The notes below the pieces were generated by a model. It was not told where the DNA came from. It worked only from the letters and a program-made list of their open reading frames with translations, and did not search any database. 44,867 nt of DNA from Leifsonia sp. ku-ls. Its GTDB lineage: Bacteria > Actinomycetota > Actinomycetes > Actinomycetales > Microbacteriaceae. Shown here piece by piece: positions 25,116-33,585 of this stretch (positions are counted from its first letter, which is position 1; every line of letters starts with the position of its first letter). The DNA lies in assembly GCA_003367665.1 (NCBI GenBank), contig QKXI01000011.1:96940-141806 (forward strand), in the 5' to 3' direction. Position numbers and translations under genes: made by a program.

Positions 25116-25237
25116 TGGCAGCTGTCGCACTGCAGGAGGTCCATCGGATCCACGGGGACCGCGTAGCCGCCGGCTGTCGTCAGGCCGGTGTCTGCGGCAG
25201 GGGCGGTGTTCCCGCCCGGGTCGTGCACGTCGCTCAT
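25112..25237 (-). CDS. 41-aa peptide with conserved [13 protein letters not shown]-terminus (paralog 1)
   Basis: ATG 25237 is preceded by an excellent GGAAGGA five bases upstream. The peptide ends [20 protein letters not shown] second gene at 42846-42932 encodes a different N-terminus and the same end, with 16 of 19 residues identical. Codon differences between the two are mostly synonymous, so the sequence is translated and selected. The N-terminal half is Gly/Ala/Asp-rich and variable. The CxxC near the end could bind metal or form a thioether or disulfide. It is the first gene of the ssb operon under element copy 3. No known family is recognised; a peptide precursor, a toxin or antitoxin, or a small regulator are all open. 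Confidence 0.8.
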   Translation of the reverse strand: MSDVHDPGGNTAPAADTGLTTAGGYAVPVDPMDLLQCDSCQ

Positions 25238-25275
25238 AAGGATCCTTCCGGTCGCTGCGGGTTCTTTCCACCGCC

Positions 25276-25310
25276 TCACCTCTAGATGCGCCCGCCCGCG
25301 CAGTCAGCAC
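25276..25310 (-). promoter_or_regulatory. CATCTAGAGGTGA element, copy 3 (ssb operon)
   Basis: On the minus strand GTGCTGACTGCGCG, eight bases, CATCTAGAGGTGA, ending 38 bp before the peptide gene start at 25237. It lies back-to-back with copy 4, so the ssb and transfer operons have divergent matching control sites only 10 bp apart. Confidence 0.65.
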
Positions 25311-25320
25311 ATTTCGTGAC

Positions 25321-25356
25321 GTGTACGAGTGCGCGCCCACGGCCATCTAGAGGTGA
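25321..25356 (+). promoter_or_regulatory. CATCTAGAGGTGA element, copy 4 (sigma/T4SS operon)
   Basis: GTGTACGAGTGCGCG, eight bases, CATCTAGAGGTGA at 25344-25356, 48 bp before ATG 25405. It heads the operon that contains the sigma-like gene at 26232, which suggests a feedback loop if that factor recognises the element. Confidence 0.65.
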
Positions 25357-25404
25357 AGGCAGCCGTCCGGCATCGCCTTGGCAGTAACCGACGGGAGTTG
25401 ACCA

Positions 25405-26235
25405 ATGCAGCAGACGCAACGCGGGAAGGCGTCAGACGTGCACCGACGGACCACCGGAACGTTCTTCTGGCGTGCGACTAGCACGGGAGTTTCCGCCATT
25501 GCGGTCGGCGGCTTCGTGCTGTCTTTCTCGACGCTGCGCGACCTTGCGATCCGCAGCGGCATCCCTACGGAGCTCGCCTTCATCTGGCCGCTGATCGTCG
25601 ACGGATTCATCCTGGTCGCCACCGCGGCCGCGTGGGCGCTGCGCAACCAGGCGCGCGGCACCTGGTACCCGTGGGCGGCGCTCGTCCTGTTCTCAGGGAT
25701 CAGCGTTGCAGGAAACGCACTGCACGCGAGCATGGTCCGCACGGTCGATGTGAACTACTGGGTCGCCACTGTCGTCTCCGCGATTCCCTCGGTCGCGCAG
25801 ATCCTGGCTTCCCACCTCCTGGTCGTGATGGCACGCGCGAGAGAGACCCAACGACAGGTGAGCCAGGAGACAGCGTCGGAGGGCACACCTGTGACCACGC
25901 ACGTCGCCCCGGCGGAAGATGCACGCCCCGCGGTCGACTCCGCGATGCGCCGGCCGCTAGAAGCCGTGATTACCGCTGAGCAGCCCGCGGCGGCCAGGGT
26001 CCCGCGGACGCCGACCGTGGCGGCCGAAACGAAGCAGGGGGCGTCGCCTGTCGATGACGACCTCGCCCAGCTGGCGGCGCGGGTACGGGAGGCGCGCTCC
26101 GGCGGCGAAGAGGTGAGCGGCGCGCTGGTGGCGCGACTCGCTGGTGTCTCCGAGCGCACGGGACGTCGGCGCCTGACAGACCTGCGGAGCGCGTTCCCCG
26201 ACCTGTTCACCGAGCCGGAGGAGGTGTCGGCATGA
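25405..26235 (+). CDS. DUF2637 (SpdB-like) membrane protein with C-terminal HTH
   Basis: This 276-aa protein has four predicted membrane helices in residues about 22-145. These include the WPLIVDGFILVATAAAWALR stretch typical of DUF2637 plasmid-spread proteins of actinobacteria. A variable linker leads to a C-terminal helix-turn-helix-like segment (SGALVARLAGVSERTGRRRL). It is the first gene of the transfer operon, overlapping the next start as ATGA. DUF2637 proteins are linked with intramycelial plasmid spread in Streptomyces; here the partner is a T4SS, so the role may differ. Confidence 0.85.
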   Translation: MQQTQRGKASDVHRRTTGTFFWRATSTGVSAIAVGGFVLSFSTLRDLAIRSGIPTELAFIWPLIVDGFILVATAAAWALRNQARGTWYPWAALVLFSGISVAGNALHASMVRTVDVNYWVATVVSAIPSVAQILASHLLVVMARARETQRQVSQETASEGTPVTTHVAPAEDARPAVDSAMRRPLEAVITAEQPAAARVPRTPTVAAETKQGASPVDDDLAQLAARVREARSGGEEVSGALVARLAGVSERTGRRRLTDLRSAFPDLFTEPEEVSA

Positions 26236-26996
26236 GCCTGCTCACCCTTTCCGCTCCCGCGATCGGGGTCGACCGGATCGAGACCGCAGTCCGAGCGACC
26301 AGGCCGTTCGTCATTCGTCGCCTGCTCGAGGCGGGATGCGGTGGCGAGGTCGACGGTGCCTTGCAGGAGGTGCGGGAGGTGCTGTGGCGACGCGCGGGCG
26401 ATTTCGATCCGGCGCGCGGAACGCTCGATGCCTACACGTTCGGCATCGCCCGCAACGTCGTGCAGGCGACGGTGCGAACCGCGTACCGGCAGCGTGCTCA
26501 GGTCGATCTGCCGGGGGGAGAGGACACCTGGACTTCTCAGACGGATGATCCGCTGGAATCCATGGTGGATTCCTTCGCGCAGCGACGCCTGCTGGAGTAC
26601 ATCGCCGACACGGTCAGCGCACGCGACTGGGAGATCGCCACAGCATTCGCGCTCGACGAGGACGCATCACCGGCTACGGTCGCGGCCGAGTTCGGCGTTT
26701 CGGACCGTCAGCTGCGCGCGTCTCGCGCATGGGTGCGACAGGTGGCCTCCACCGCGCGAGCCGCGCTCGAGGCGGCGGATGCCGGAAGGAGGCCTGAGCG
26801 TGCGCTCATCCTGGGCTGCTTGCCCGACAGCGACGGTCTGAGGACTGTCGCTGTGTTCGTACCCGCGCTACAGCACGCGGTCTCGGTGATCGCAGAGCAG
26901 ACGGGGTTGAGTGAGGGCCGGGTCCGCTCACGGCTTCCCAAAGCGCGGGTGCTGCTGCAGCTGGCGGAGCGCATCCTTGGTACGGAGGGCTGCTGA
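26232..26996 (+). CDS. ECF-type sigma factor-like protein with extra C-terminal HTH
   Basis: This 254-aa protein starts at ATG 26232, overlapping the DUF2637 stop. Region 2 is clear: LQEVREVLWRRAGDFDPARG, then LDAYTFGIARNVVQATVRTAYRQRA. A DPLESMVDSFAQRRLLEYI linker leads to a region-4-like HTH (DASPATVAAEFGVSDRQLRA). Beyond that, residues about 205-250 hold another HTH-like unit (AEQTGLSEGRVRSRL), making it longer than typical ECF factors (about 180 aa). It lies in the operon under element copy 4. I infer that it directs transcription from the six-copy element. No anti-sigma gene is recognisable next to it. Confidence 0.7.
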   Translation: MSLLTLSAPAIGVDRIETAVRATRPFVIRRLLEAGCGGEVDGALQEVREVLWRRAGDFDPARGTLDAYTFGIARNVVQATVRTAYRQRAQVDLPGGEDTWTSQTDDPLESMVDSFAQRRLLEYIADTVSARDWEIATAFALDEDASPATVAAEFGVSDRQLRASRAWVRQVASTARAALEAADAGRRPERALILGCLPDSDGLRTVAVFVPALQHAVSVIAEQTGLSEGRVRSRLPKARVLLQLAERILGTEGC

Positions 26997-28210
26997 TGGC
27001 GGCGCAGGCGGTTGCCGTCGCCGCAAAGGCTGCTGTGACCATCGCGAAGTCCAAGCGTCTCCGCAGGGCCATTGGCGTGATTCTGATCGCGTTGCTGGTC
27101 GGTCTGATCATGTTCGCGGCGCTGCCGGCGTTCATGGTCGCCCTTGTCGCTCCGTCCGCGTCGGCACTGACCAGCGCCTTCTGCAATGCTGCCGGGGGCG
27201 CCGCCCCCGGCACGCCGCAGCCTGTTGCGCTCACCCCGCAGCAGACGGCGCTAGTGGCCCAGATCCGGCAGGCATCCGTCGCCGCATCGGATGACCCGAA
27301 GGCGCAGCTGGCAGCTCTCACCGCCGCGTTCGTCGCGACGGGCCTCGTCCCGCCGACGGCGCCCGCCACAACGGAGGACAGCCCGATCGGTGTGTACGGC
27401 CTCACGGCGCGATCCGGCTGGGGAACAGGCGACTCACTCAGCGACGCCGGGAAAGCGACGACGCTCATCTTGAAAGGCATCCCCGGCAAGCCGGGCATCC
27501 TCGGCCTTCCCGCCTGGAGCACACTCCCGTCAGGACGCTGGGTGTCAGCCATCGGGATCAACAAGACGCCCGACCAGGTCGCCGCTGCCGAGACAACAGC
27601 CCGGACGGTTCTGCTCCAGGTGGACCCCTCGTTGAAGGAGGAGGACCTACACAGTGGGAGCGCGTGCGGTTTCGTGCCGATCACGGGCGATGTGAAGGCG
27701 CTGGCGACGGCCCTGATGCCGGCGATCGCGTCGGGCAAGCTGTACGGCTATTCGGGGATCGACCAGATCAAGGCGATCGCCGACGGGACGGCGACCGCGA
27801 AGTGCGGCATCGACGTGCGCATCTTGCAGATCGTGACCGTCGCGGTGAACAACTTCGACAAGGTCGGAGTCAGCGACATCAACCGGTACTGCACCGGCTC
27901 CCTCGAGGGCGCGGGGAAGGAATCGGCGCACTACAAGGACGGTGGCGGCCACGCGGTCGACTTCATGACGCTCAACGGCAAGGCGATCAACGGCGCGGAT
28001 GGTTACTCGCTGCAGCTGATCCGGATCCTCGATCCGATTGTGCCGAAGGGATCTCGGATCGGCCAGGAGGATGTGCGGGCCTCTCACGGCGTGAGCATCG
28101 TCACGCAGAACTTCACCCAGTTCGACGACAGTCCCGACCATCTGCACGTGGACGTGCTGTGGGCCAAGGGCGGGCTGCAGCTGCCGGGATCGCCGGCGCC
28201 TACCGGGTGA
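26996..28210 (+). CDS. Membrane-anchored M15-like peptidoglycan peptidase of the transfer system
   Basis: This 404-aa protein starts at ATG 26996 (overlap TGATG). Basic residues 1-25 precede one membrane helix (26-50), then a linker and a C-terminal peptidase domain. The zinc ligands of the VanY/M15 fold are visible: SAHYKDGGGHAVDF (His312 and/or 319, Asp322) and DHLHVDV (His382, His384). This should be the wall hydrolase that opens a path for the conjugation channel, the job that NlpC/P60 or lysozyme-like VirB1 proteins do elsewhere. The D-Ala-D-Ala type substrate is inferred from family. Confidence 0.82.
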   Translation: MAAQAVAVAAKAAVTIAKSKRLRRAIGVILIALLVGLIMFAALPAFMVALVAPSASALTSAFCNAAGGAAPGTPQPVALTPQQTALVAQIRQASVAASDDPKAQLAALTAAFVATGLVPPTAPATTEDSPIGVYGLTARSGWGTGDSLSDAGKATTLILKGIPGKPGILGLPAWSTLPSGRWVSAIGINKTPDQVAAAETTARTVLLQVDPSLKEEDLHSGSACGFVPITGDVKALATALMPAIASGKLYGYSGIDQIKAIADGTATAKCGIDVRILQIVTVAVNNFDKVGVSDINRYCTGSLEGAGKESAHYKDGGGHAVDFMTLNGKAINGADGYSLQLIRILDPIVPKGSRIGQEDVRASHGVSIVTQNFTQFDDSPDHLHVDVLWAKGGLQLPGSPAPTG

Positions 28211-28529
28211 CGCGCGGAGCGGCCGCGGCCGCGTTCACCGACTGCCAGTATCGGGCGGCGGCGACGTCGCGCCGGTACTGGCGCTTCGGCTTGTTGACCT
28301 CCCAGAAGCCGAACCCGACGAGATGCAGCACGAACGTGGTGGCCGCGACGACTGCGGCCGGGACCATTGCGGAGTCGGTCACCGCGGCAAGGATCAGCGC
28401 GGTCATCACGACGGCGTGCAGGAGAAGCCAGCCGACCCAGTGCGTGAGCGCCCAGATAACCGTGAGCAGCACGGCGATAGGCCACAGCGGCGGCAGCAGC
28501 CAGAGCAAGGGCTTCACGGGATAGCGCAT
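28200..28529 (-). CDS. Small three-helix membrane protein on the opposite strand
   Basis: This 109-aa protein starts at ATG 28529. It has hydrophobic segments at about residues 5-28, 33-52 and 54-72 and a basic tail (NKPKRQYRRDVAAARY). It runs against the transfer operon and overlaps the peptidase gene end by 10 bp. Codon positions show normal GC3 bias, so it is likely real, though its ribosome site is poor. An element-protection or entry-exclusion role is possible from location but unproven. Confidence 0.55.
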   Translation of the reverse strand: MRYPVKPLLWLLPPLWPIAVLLTVIWALTHWVGWLLLHAVVMTALILAAVTDSAMVPAAVVAATTFVLHLVGFGFWEVNKPKRQYRRDVAAARYWQSVNAAAAAPRVTR

Positions 28530-28637
28530 GTCAGAAGTGTCCCATTATCCACCGACGAGCACGCAAGTCTGCGCGCCGCTTCCCTCATCGCGGAACAAGT
28601 ACCAGTGAGGGCGCCCACCGCCCAGGAAGGAGTACCC

Positions 28638-29246
28638 ATGAGACGCATCATCGCCGTCGCGGTCGCTGCAGCGTTGGGCGTGGGACTGACTTCATGCGCG
28701 TCACCCACCGATGCGCAGAAGCCGACCGCCAGCCACAGCACCATCCCGAAACCGACACCGACCAACACGGGATCCGCGCAACCCGCCGATCTCGCCTCCA
28801 CTAGCGACCTCGGTGTCGCCGTCTACGACGCAGGCACCTACTTGACGACGAAGGACTCCGGGTTCGCAGCCGAAGGGTCCAGCACGGACGCATTCCCGGT
28901 GCACAGCCGAGCGCAGATGGTCCGGGTCTCGCTCGACGGCTCCTCACCCGCCGGCGAAGTCGACGTGACCGGGCTCACGGTGAAGGACTCCCGCTGGGAG
29001 GGCGACCCGAACCTGGCCGTCCTCGACACGAACGAGGGTCCGGCACACGCCCGATCGCTCGGGCTGCCGTGGATGGCGGAGGGAGCCTTCGACTCTGCCA
29101 GCAAGTGGAAGTTGACCAACCACAAGCTCGTCAACTTCCTGCTCGCGTTCTACGTCCCCACCTCGGCCACCGTCCTCCACCTGGTGGTGGACGTCCCCTC
29201 CCAGCAAGTCCCCATCACTCTCAACGTCACGCTCGCAAGCGACTGA
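28638..29246 (+). CDS. Lipoprotein of the transfer operon
   Basis: This 202-aa protein starts at ATG 28638 after GGAAGGAG. It has a lipobox LTSC with Cys20, a Ser/Thr/Pro linker, and a soluble beta-rich domain ending VLHLVVDVPSQQVPITLNV. It would be anchored to the outer face of the membrane. Its position before the VirB2/VirB6-like genes suggests a T4SS assembly or surface component. The family is not recognised. Confidence 0.75.
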   Translation: MRRIIAVAVAAALGVGLTSCASPTDAQKPTASHSTIPKPTPTNTGSAQPADLASTSDLGVAVYDAGTYLTTKDSGFAAEGSSTDAFPVHSRAQMVRVSLDGSSPAGEVDVTGLTVKDSRWEGDPNLAVLDTNEGPAHARSLGLPWMAEGAFDSASKWKLTNHKLVNFLLAFYVPTSATVLHLVVDVPSQQVPITLNVTLASD

Positions 29247-29260
29247 TCGAAAGGAAACCC

Positions 29261-29587
29261 ATGTCCGTCTCTCACCAGCTCCACGCCCGACTCATCGAGG
29301 CGTTCCCGACCGACGTCAACGTCCCGCAGCCTGCCCCCGACTTCAGCGGACCCGGTAGCGGAGCGTTGCGGAAGCTGTCCGGTCAGGTCCTCGGCTTCTC
29401 CATCACCGCGGCAGTCGTGTTCGTCATCCTCGCGGCCGCGCTCATCATCGCTGGCGCGATGAGCGCGAGCAGGAAGTTCCTCATCATGGGCTTCACCGCC
29501 CTTGGATGCGCCGTGTTGGGCGTCATCATCGCTCTCAACTCGGCGAACCTCGTCAACTGGGGCTCCGGCTTCGGTCTGTTCAACTGA
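29261..29587 (+). CDS. Two-helix membrane protein, VirB2/TrbC-like position
   Basis: This 108-aa protein starts at ATG 29261 with GAAAGGAAA upstream. Two hydrophobic helices (LGFSITAAVVFVILAAALIIAG and FLIMGFTALGCAVLGVIIAL) are joined by a short basic loop, the arrangement of VirB2/TrbC-type conjugative subunits. It directly precedes the large VirB6/TrbL-like gene. The assignment is by topology and order only. Confidence 0.6.
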   Translation: MSVSHQLHARLIEAFPTDVNVPQPAPDFSGPGSGALRKLSGQVLGFSITAAVVFVILAAALIIAGAMSASRKFLIMGFTALGCAVLGVIIALNSANLVNWGSGFGLFN

Positions 29588-29602
29588 CGGGACGGGTGAA
29601 TC

Positions 29603-30595
29603 ATGCTGCGACTCGAAGGATTCCCCGAGCCGAACTTCGGCTGCTTCCCCACCGACATCCCCTGCATCTCGCAGGAGACAGTCGCCCGCATGCTCACCTC
29701 CACGCTCAACGGGCTCGGCAACTTCATGACGGACATGCTCGTGGGCGCGTTCAAGGGCTCACGCCTGGGGGACAACAGCTGGACGATCGCAGATCAGCAG
29801 TTCTGGTTCTGGATCGCCGTGATGGGCCTCGTACTCACGTGCGTGGCGGCATTTCAGCTGATGCCGGCGATGATCCTCGGGGACGTCAAGCGCATGGCGC
29901 AGATCGGGGCGGGTCTGGCGTTTTCGGTCCCGGCCAGCGTTCTCTTGGTCTGGTTCATGAAGCAGATTTCGGCGGTTGGCAACTCGGTCACTGACGCCAT
30001 CACCAACGCCCTGCAGGGCGAGGGTCTGTCGGCGGCGATCATGCGAATGTTCGGCTTCCGAATCGTGACCGATAAGGGCTCGGTGAACGTCGACGGTGCG
30101 CTCATGAAGATGACCGGGGGAGTCCAGGGGGCACAGGTCATCGGTCCGCTGTTGGTCTGCCTACTGCTGCTGCTCGTAATGACCCTGGCCGCAGTCTTCC
30201 TCTACATCTCCATGGCCCTACGGGCATTCGGCCTCCTCGCCCTGGCCGCGATGGCTCCCGTTGGAACGATGATGATCGGTCAGCCGAAGCTGGCCGTATG
30301 GGCTGTGCGTTGGGTCAATCTCGCTGTGGGCTTGATACTCGCTGAGCCGTTGGCGGCTGGGGTCCTTCTGCTGGCGGCGCGGCTGCTCGGCAACGGCACC
30401 GACATGGGTCCGGTGATCGTGGCGATCGGCGCGGTCTTCGCTGCAGCGTTCGCTCCTGCTTGGGCCGTAAAGCTGGTCTCCTTCGCCGGAAATGAGGTCG
30501 GCTCTGCCATTCAGAACCGCCCGTCGACGACGAACGTCATCTACAAGGTCCGCACCATCACCGGCGGCGGATGGCTTCCGAAGGGCGCCAAATGA
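29603..30595 (+). CDS. VirB6/TrbL-like polytopic channel protein
   Basis: This 330-aa protein has about six membrane helices and an N-terminus with two Cys (NFGCFPTDIPC). The segment LYISMALRAFGLLALAAMAPVG followed by WAVRWVNLAVGLILAEPLAAGVL resembles the conserved core of TrbL/VirB6 proteins. It overlaps the next gene as ATGA. It would form part of the inner-membrane channel of the T4SS. Confidence 0.75.
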   Translation: MLRLEGFPEPNFGCFPTDIPCISQETVARMLTSTLNGLGNFMTDMLVGAFKGSRLGDNSWTIADQQFWFWIAVMGLVLTCVAAFQLMPAMILGDVKRMAQIGAGLAFSVPASVLLVWFMKQISAVGNSVTDAITNALQGEGLSAAIMRMFGFRIVTDKGSVNVDGALMKMTGGVQGAQVIGPLLVCLLLLLVMTLAAVFLYISMALRAFGLLALAAMAPVGTMMIGQPKLAVWAVRWVNLAVGLILAEPLAAGVLLLAARLLGNGTDMGPVIVAIGAVFAAAFAPAWAVKLVSFAGNEVGSAIQNRPSTTNVIYKVRTITGGGWLPKGAK

Positions 30596-32124
30596 GCACG
30601 CTCGAGCTTGAGGACGGCGCCCCGCGCGTCCGGATGGGGCGGCGCGAGCGCAACGGCGTTCTGCTGGGTCTGAGCGCCGTGCAGATCCTGATCGCGTCGG
30701 TGACTCTGGGCATCGGCATGCTCTGGATGCTCATCGACACGACGTCGTTCTGGGGATACGGATTCCTGCCTGTCGTACTCATCGTCATTTTCGCGGTGGG
30801 CAGCTACCACCGCCAATCCTTCGCACTCATCACCTTCCAGGTCGCCGCGTACTACCTGCGAGTCGCCGCTGGGCAGCACAAGTTCATCCGGGATATCTGG
30901 GGAAAGGACGATCACGTCACCATGAAGAAGGGACGCGCACCCGCCGGCCGCACCGCTCCCACCCGGGAAGGACACTTCGATCTACCGGGAGCCAACGCCG
31001 CCGTCGTCACGTATCAGACGGACAACGCTGGGGCATTCACGATCGACGAGAAGGGTCGTACCGCGGCGATCACGCTCGAACTGATCAGCAGCGCGTGGGC
31101 CATGGAAGACCGCTCTCAGCAGAAGGCCTCGTACGACGGCTTCGTGGCCTGGCTGAGCAGCTTGGAGACCATCATCGGCCTGGTCGAGATGACCATCCGG
31201 GTCCGCGTCGACGCTCAGCCGGCCACAGAGATGGCCGAGTATGTGGTGGCGCGCGAGGCCGCGATGGGCGACTCGCACCCCATCAGCGATGAGCTGCGGA
31301 AGAACTACTGGAACGTCATCAAGGACGGCGCCCGCCGGTCGATGGGCTTCTCCAACCAGGTGACGCTCACCTTTAGCCTGCAGGCGCTGCGCTCGACCGT
31401 GCGCGCGAACGGGGGAGGCCTGTGGGGCCTGGGCGTGTACTTCGACCAGCTCCTGCCCTCCATCGAAGAGAGCGCCAAGCGGTCCGGTCTTCAGCTGCAG
31501 GGGTGGCTGACCGCGCAGCAACTCGAGGCAGCCACAACGCGGGCGTTCGACCCAATCTCATTCACGGGACGTATGCGCGCGACGTCTCCCGATCAGCGCG
31601 TCGGAGTGCTGCACCCACCGGTCATGGGCATTCACGAGCACCGGGACCGGATCGAGATCGACGGGAGCATCCATCAGGTGTTGTGGATCGCCGAGTGGCC
31701 CCGGACGGAGCGCAACACGGGCTTCATGGAGAGGCTTCTCTACGCCACTGACACCACGCGCACCCTGACGCTTCAGATCCGTCCGGTCGAGACGGAAAAG
31801 GCTCTGCAGCGAATCGCACGCCACAAGACGGGGTTGGAGATGGCAAACATCCTCCGGGAGCGCCGGGGGATGCCGCGCAGTGCCGAGAAGGACCGCGAGA
31901 TGCAGGAGGTCGAGGAACGCGAGGAACGCCTCGCTGATGGCTTCGCGGACGTCGAGTTTCGCGGCTTCGTCACCATGTCCGCGACCACGCGGGAGGAGTT
32001 GAACCGCGCGCGTACGTCGCTGGAGCAGACGGGTCGAAGCAGCGGTCTCCGCCTGACGCCAATGTTCTTCCAGCAGGCCGCAGCATTCAGCACTGCGGTC
32101 CTCCCGGTCAACGGAAAGGCCTGA
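30592..32124 (+). CDS. SCO6880-type VirB4 N-terminal half (PrgI-like plus VirB4 N-domain)
   Basis: This 510-aa protein starts at ATG 30592. Two helices near residues 25-75 resemble PrgI/VirB3. The long soluble part carries VirB4 N-domain-like stretches (AVVTYQTDNAGAFTIDEKGR, LLPSIEESAKRSGL, QVLWIAEWPRTE). There is no Walker A, which is in the next gene. This two-gene split of VirB4 is usual in Streptomyces/Micrococcales elements. It would form the ATPase platform together with the product of 32128-33585. Confidence 0.82.
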   Translation: MSTLELEDGAPRVRMGRRERNGVLLGLSAVQILIASVTLGIGMLWMLIDTTSFWGYGFLPVVLIVIFAVGSYHRQSFALITFQVAAYYLRVAAGQHKFIRDIWGKDDHVTMKKGRAPAGRTAPTREGHFDLPGANAAVVTYQTDNAGAFTIDEKGRTAAITLELISSAWAMEDRSQQKASYDGFVAWLSSLETIIGLVEMTIRVRVDAQPATEMAEYVVAREAAMGDSHPISDELRKNYWNVIKDGARRSMGFSNQVTLTFSLQALRSTVRANGGGLWGLGVYFDQLLPSIEESAKRSGLQLQGWLTAQQLEAATTRAFDPISFTGRMRATSPDQRVGVLHPPVMGIHEHRDRIEIDGSIHQVLWIAEWPRTERNTGFMERLLYATDTTRTLTLQIRPVETEKALQRIARHKTGLEMANILRERRGMPRSAEKDREMQEVEEREERLADGFADVEFRGFVTMSATTREELNRARTSLEQTGRSSGLRLTPMFFQQAAAFSTAVLPVNGKA

Positions 32125-32127
32125 GTC

Positions 32128-33585
32128 ATGGTCAGCACGCATACCGCAGGATTCGTCCCTTCTGGTTCTCGCCGCGAGGCGGAGAAAGAGCGCAAGCGGA
32201 TCGCCCGCGAACTGCGCAAGAGCACCGCAACGCCGCTCGAGTTCGTCACCGACTGGCCAGCCAGCAAGATGCCCGCGAACGGTAACCGGGGCGCTCACAA
32301 CCTGCGCGGCCCGCGCCTGGCGAACCCGCCGGCGCACAGGGGCAGCTCGGACCAGGTGGGCGGCGCGTACCTCACCCTCGCTGCAACGGGTGAGCCGTTC
32401 ACCGGGCCGTACATCGGTGACGACCTGCTTTCCCTCGGCCCGTTCTCATTCGACAGCTGGGACGCATACGCGGCCGGGAAGATCCGCTCCCAGTCCACCT
32501 GCATCATCGGCGTGAAGGGCACTGGGAAGTCGATGCTTGGCAAGTCGTGGGCCTCTCGGTCCATTCGGCTGGGCCGTAAGGTTGCCGTTCCACACGACCC
32601 CAATGGCGAGTGGGGGCGCGTCGCCGACTACGTCGGAGGAGTCACGCTGCGCCTCGGGCCCGGCCAGCCAGCTCGGATCAACCTCCTTGATCCCGGTCTC
32701 CGACCGAGCGGCATGAGCGAGGAGGACTGGAACTTCGACGTGCTGCAGTACCGCCGCCGGGTTCTTCGCGCGGCGATCGCCTTGCTGCGAGGCACGACCG
32801 CTCTCGCGGACGAGGAACACACGGCTCTGGACCTGGCGGTGGAATACGCGCAGGCGCGCAACACGGAACTGATCCTGCCCATGCTGTACGAGGAGGTGAT
32901 GAACCCGGACGCGGCGTACGCCGCGAAGGTGGGAGACGCCGGCGTGCGCCTCGGCCACACGCTGCGTCGCCTGGTCGAGGGAGATGTCAGCGGGCAGCTG
33001 GACCGCCCGACCACCGTTCGCTTCGACGCGCAGACACCGATGGTCGTCGTCGACGACTCGGCTGTCTCCTCGGCGTCCGACACGACCCGTGCTCTGATCA
33101 GAATGGCGACCACGAACTGGATCGACCGTGGAACCCCGGTGGGCCGGGACCAGACGAGAATCGTTATTCACGAGGAGGCTGCTGCGGCGCTTCTCGGCGA
33201 GGTCGCGTCCGGTAGCTCTCTCACGGAACGAGTCGCGGATGAGAAGGTGGCGCGACACCACGGCAAGTCCAACTGGTACCTCATCCACCGCATCGCCGAC
33301 TTCGACTCCCTGGGCGACGAGGGCTCTGCCATGCATTCGCGCGCGCTCGGCTTGCTGGCCGACTGCGAAATCCGCGTGAGCTACGCGCAGCACGTCGGGG
33401 AGCTCGAACGCAGCGCCAAGGTGCTCGGCTGGAACCAGACGCAGACCGAGATGGTCGGCGGACTCCGCATCGGAGAGGGGTTCTGGCAGATCGGGCAGAA
33501 CGCCGAAGCGAAGGTCCGCAACGTCATCCACCCGAACGAGATGCCCCACTTCACCACCGACGCGAAGGCAGGTCAGCGCGGATGA
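32128..33585 (+). CDS. VirB4-like conjugation ATPase (C-terminal half)
   Basis: This 485-aa protein has Walker A GVKGTGKS at 128-135, a DPNGEWG segment, Walker B-like MVVVDDS and a HEEAAALL stretch, as in actinobacterial VirB4/TraC-type ATPases. It follows the SCO6880-like gene by three bases and overlaps the coupling-protein gene as ATGA. The N-terminal 115 residues are basic and may contact the companion subunit. It powers substrate or pilus-like assembly at the inner membrane. Confidence 0.85.
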   Translation: MVSTHTAGFVPSGSRREAEKERKRIARELRKSTATPLEFVTDWPASKMPANGNRGAHNLRGPRLANPPAHRGSSDQVGGAYLTLAATGEPFTGPYIGDDLLSLGPFSFDSWDAYAAGKIRSQSTCIIGVKGTGKSMLGKSWASRSIRLGRKVAVPHDPNGEWGRVADYVGGVTLRLGPGQPARINLLDPGLRPSGMSEEDWNFDVLQYRRRVLRAAIALLRGTTALADEEHTALDLAVEYAQARNTELILPMLYEEVMNPDAAYAAKVGDAGVRLGHTLRRLVEGDVSGQLDRPTTVRFDAQTPMVVVDDSAVSSASDTTRALIRMATTNWIDRGTPVGRDQTRIVIHEEAAAALLGEVASGSSLTERVADEKVARHHGKSNWYLIHRIADFDSLGDEGSAMHSRALGLLADCEIRVSYAQHVGELERSAKVLGWNQTQTEMVGGLRIGEGFWQIGQNAEAKVRNVIHPNEMPHFTTDAKAGQRG

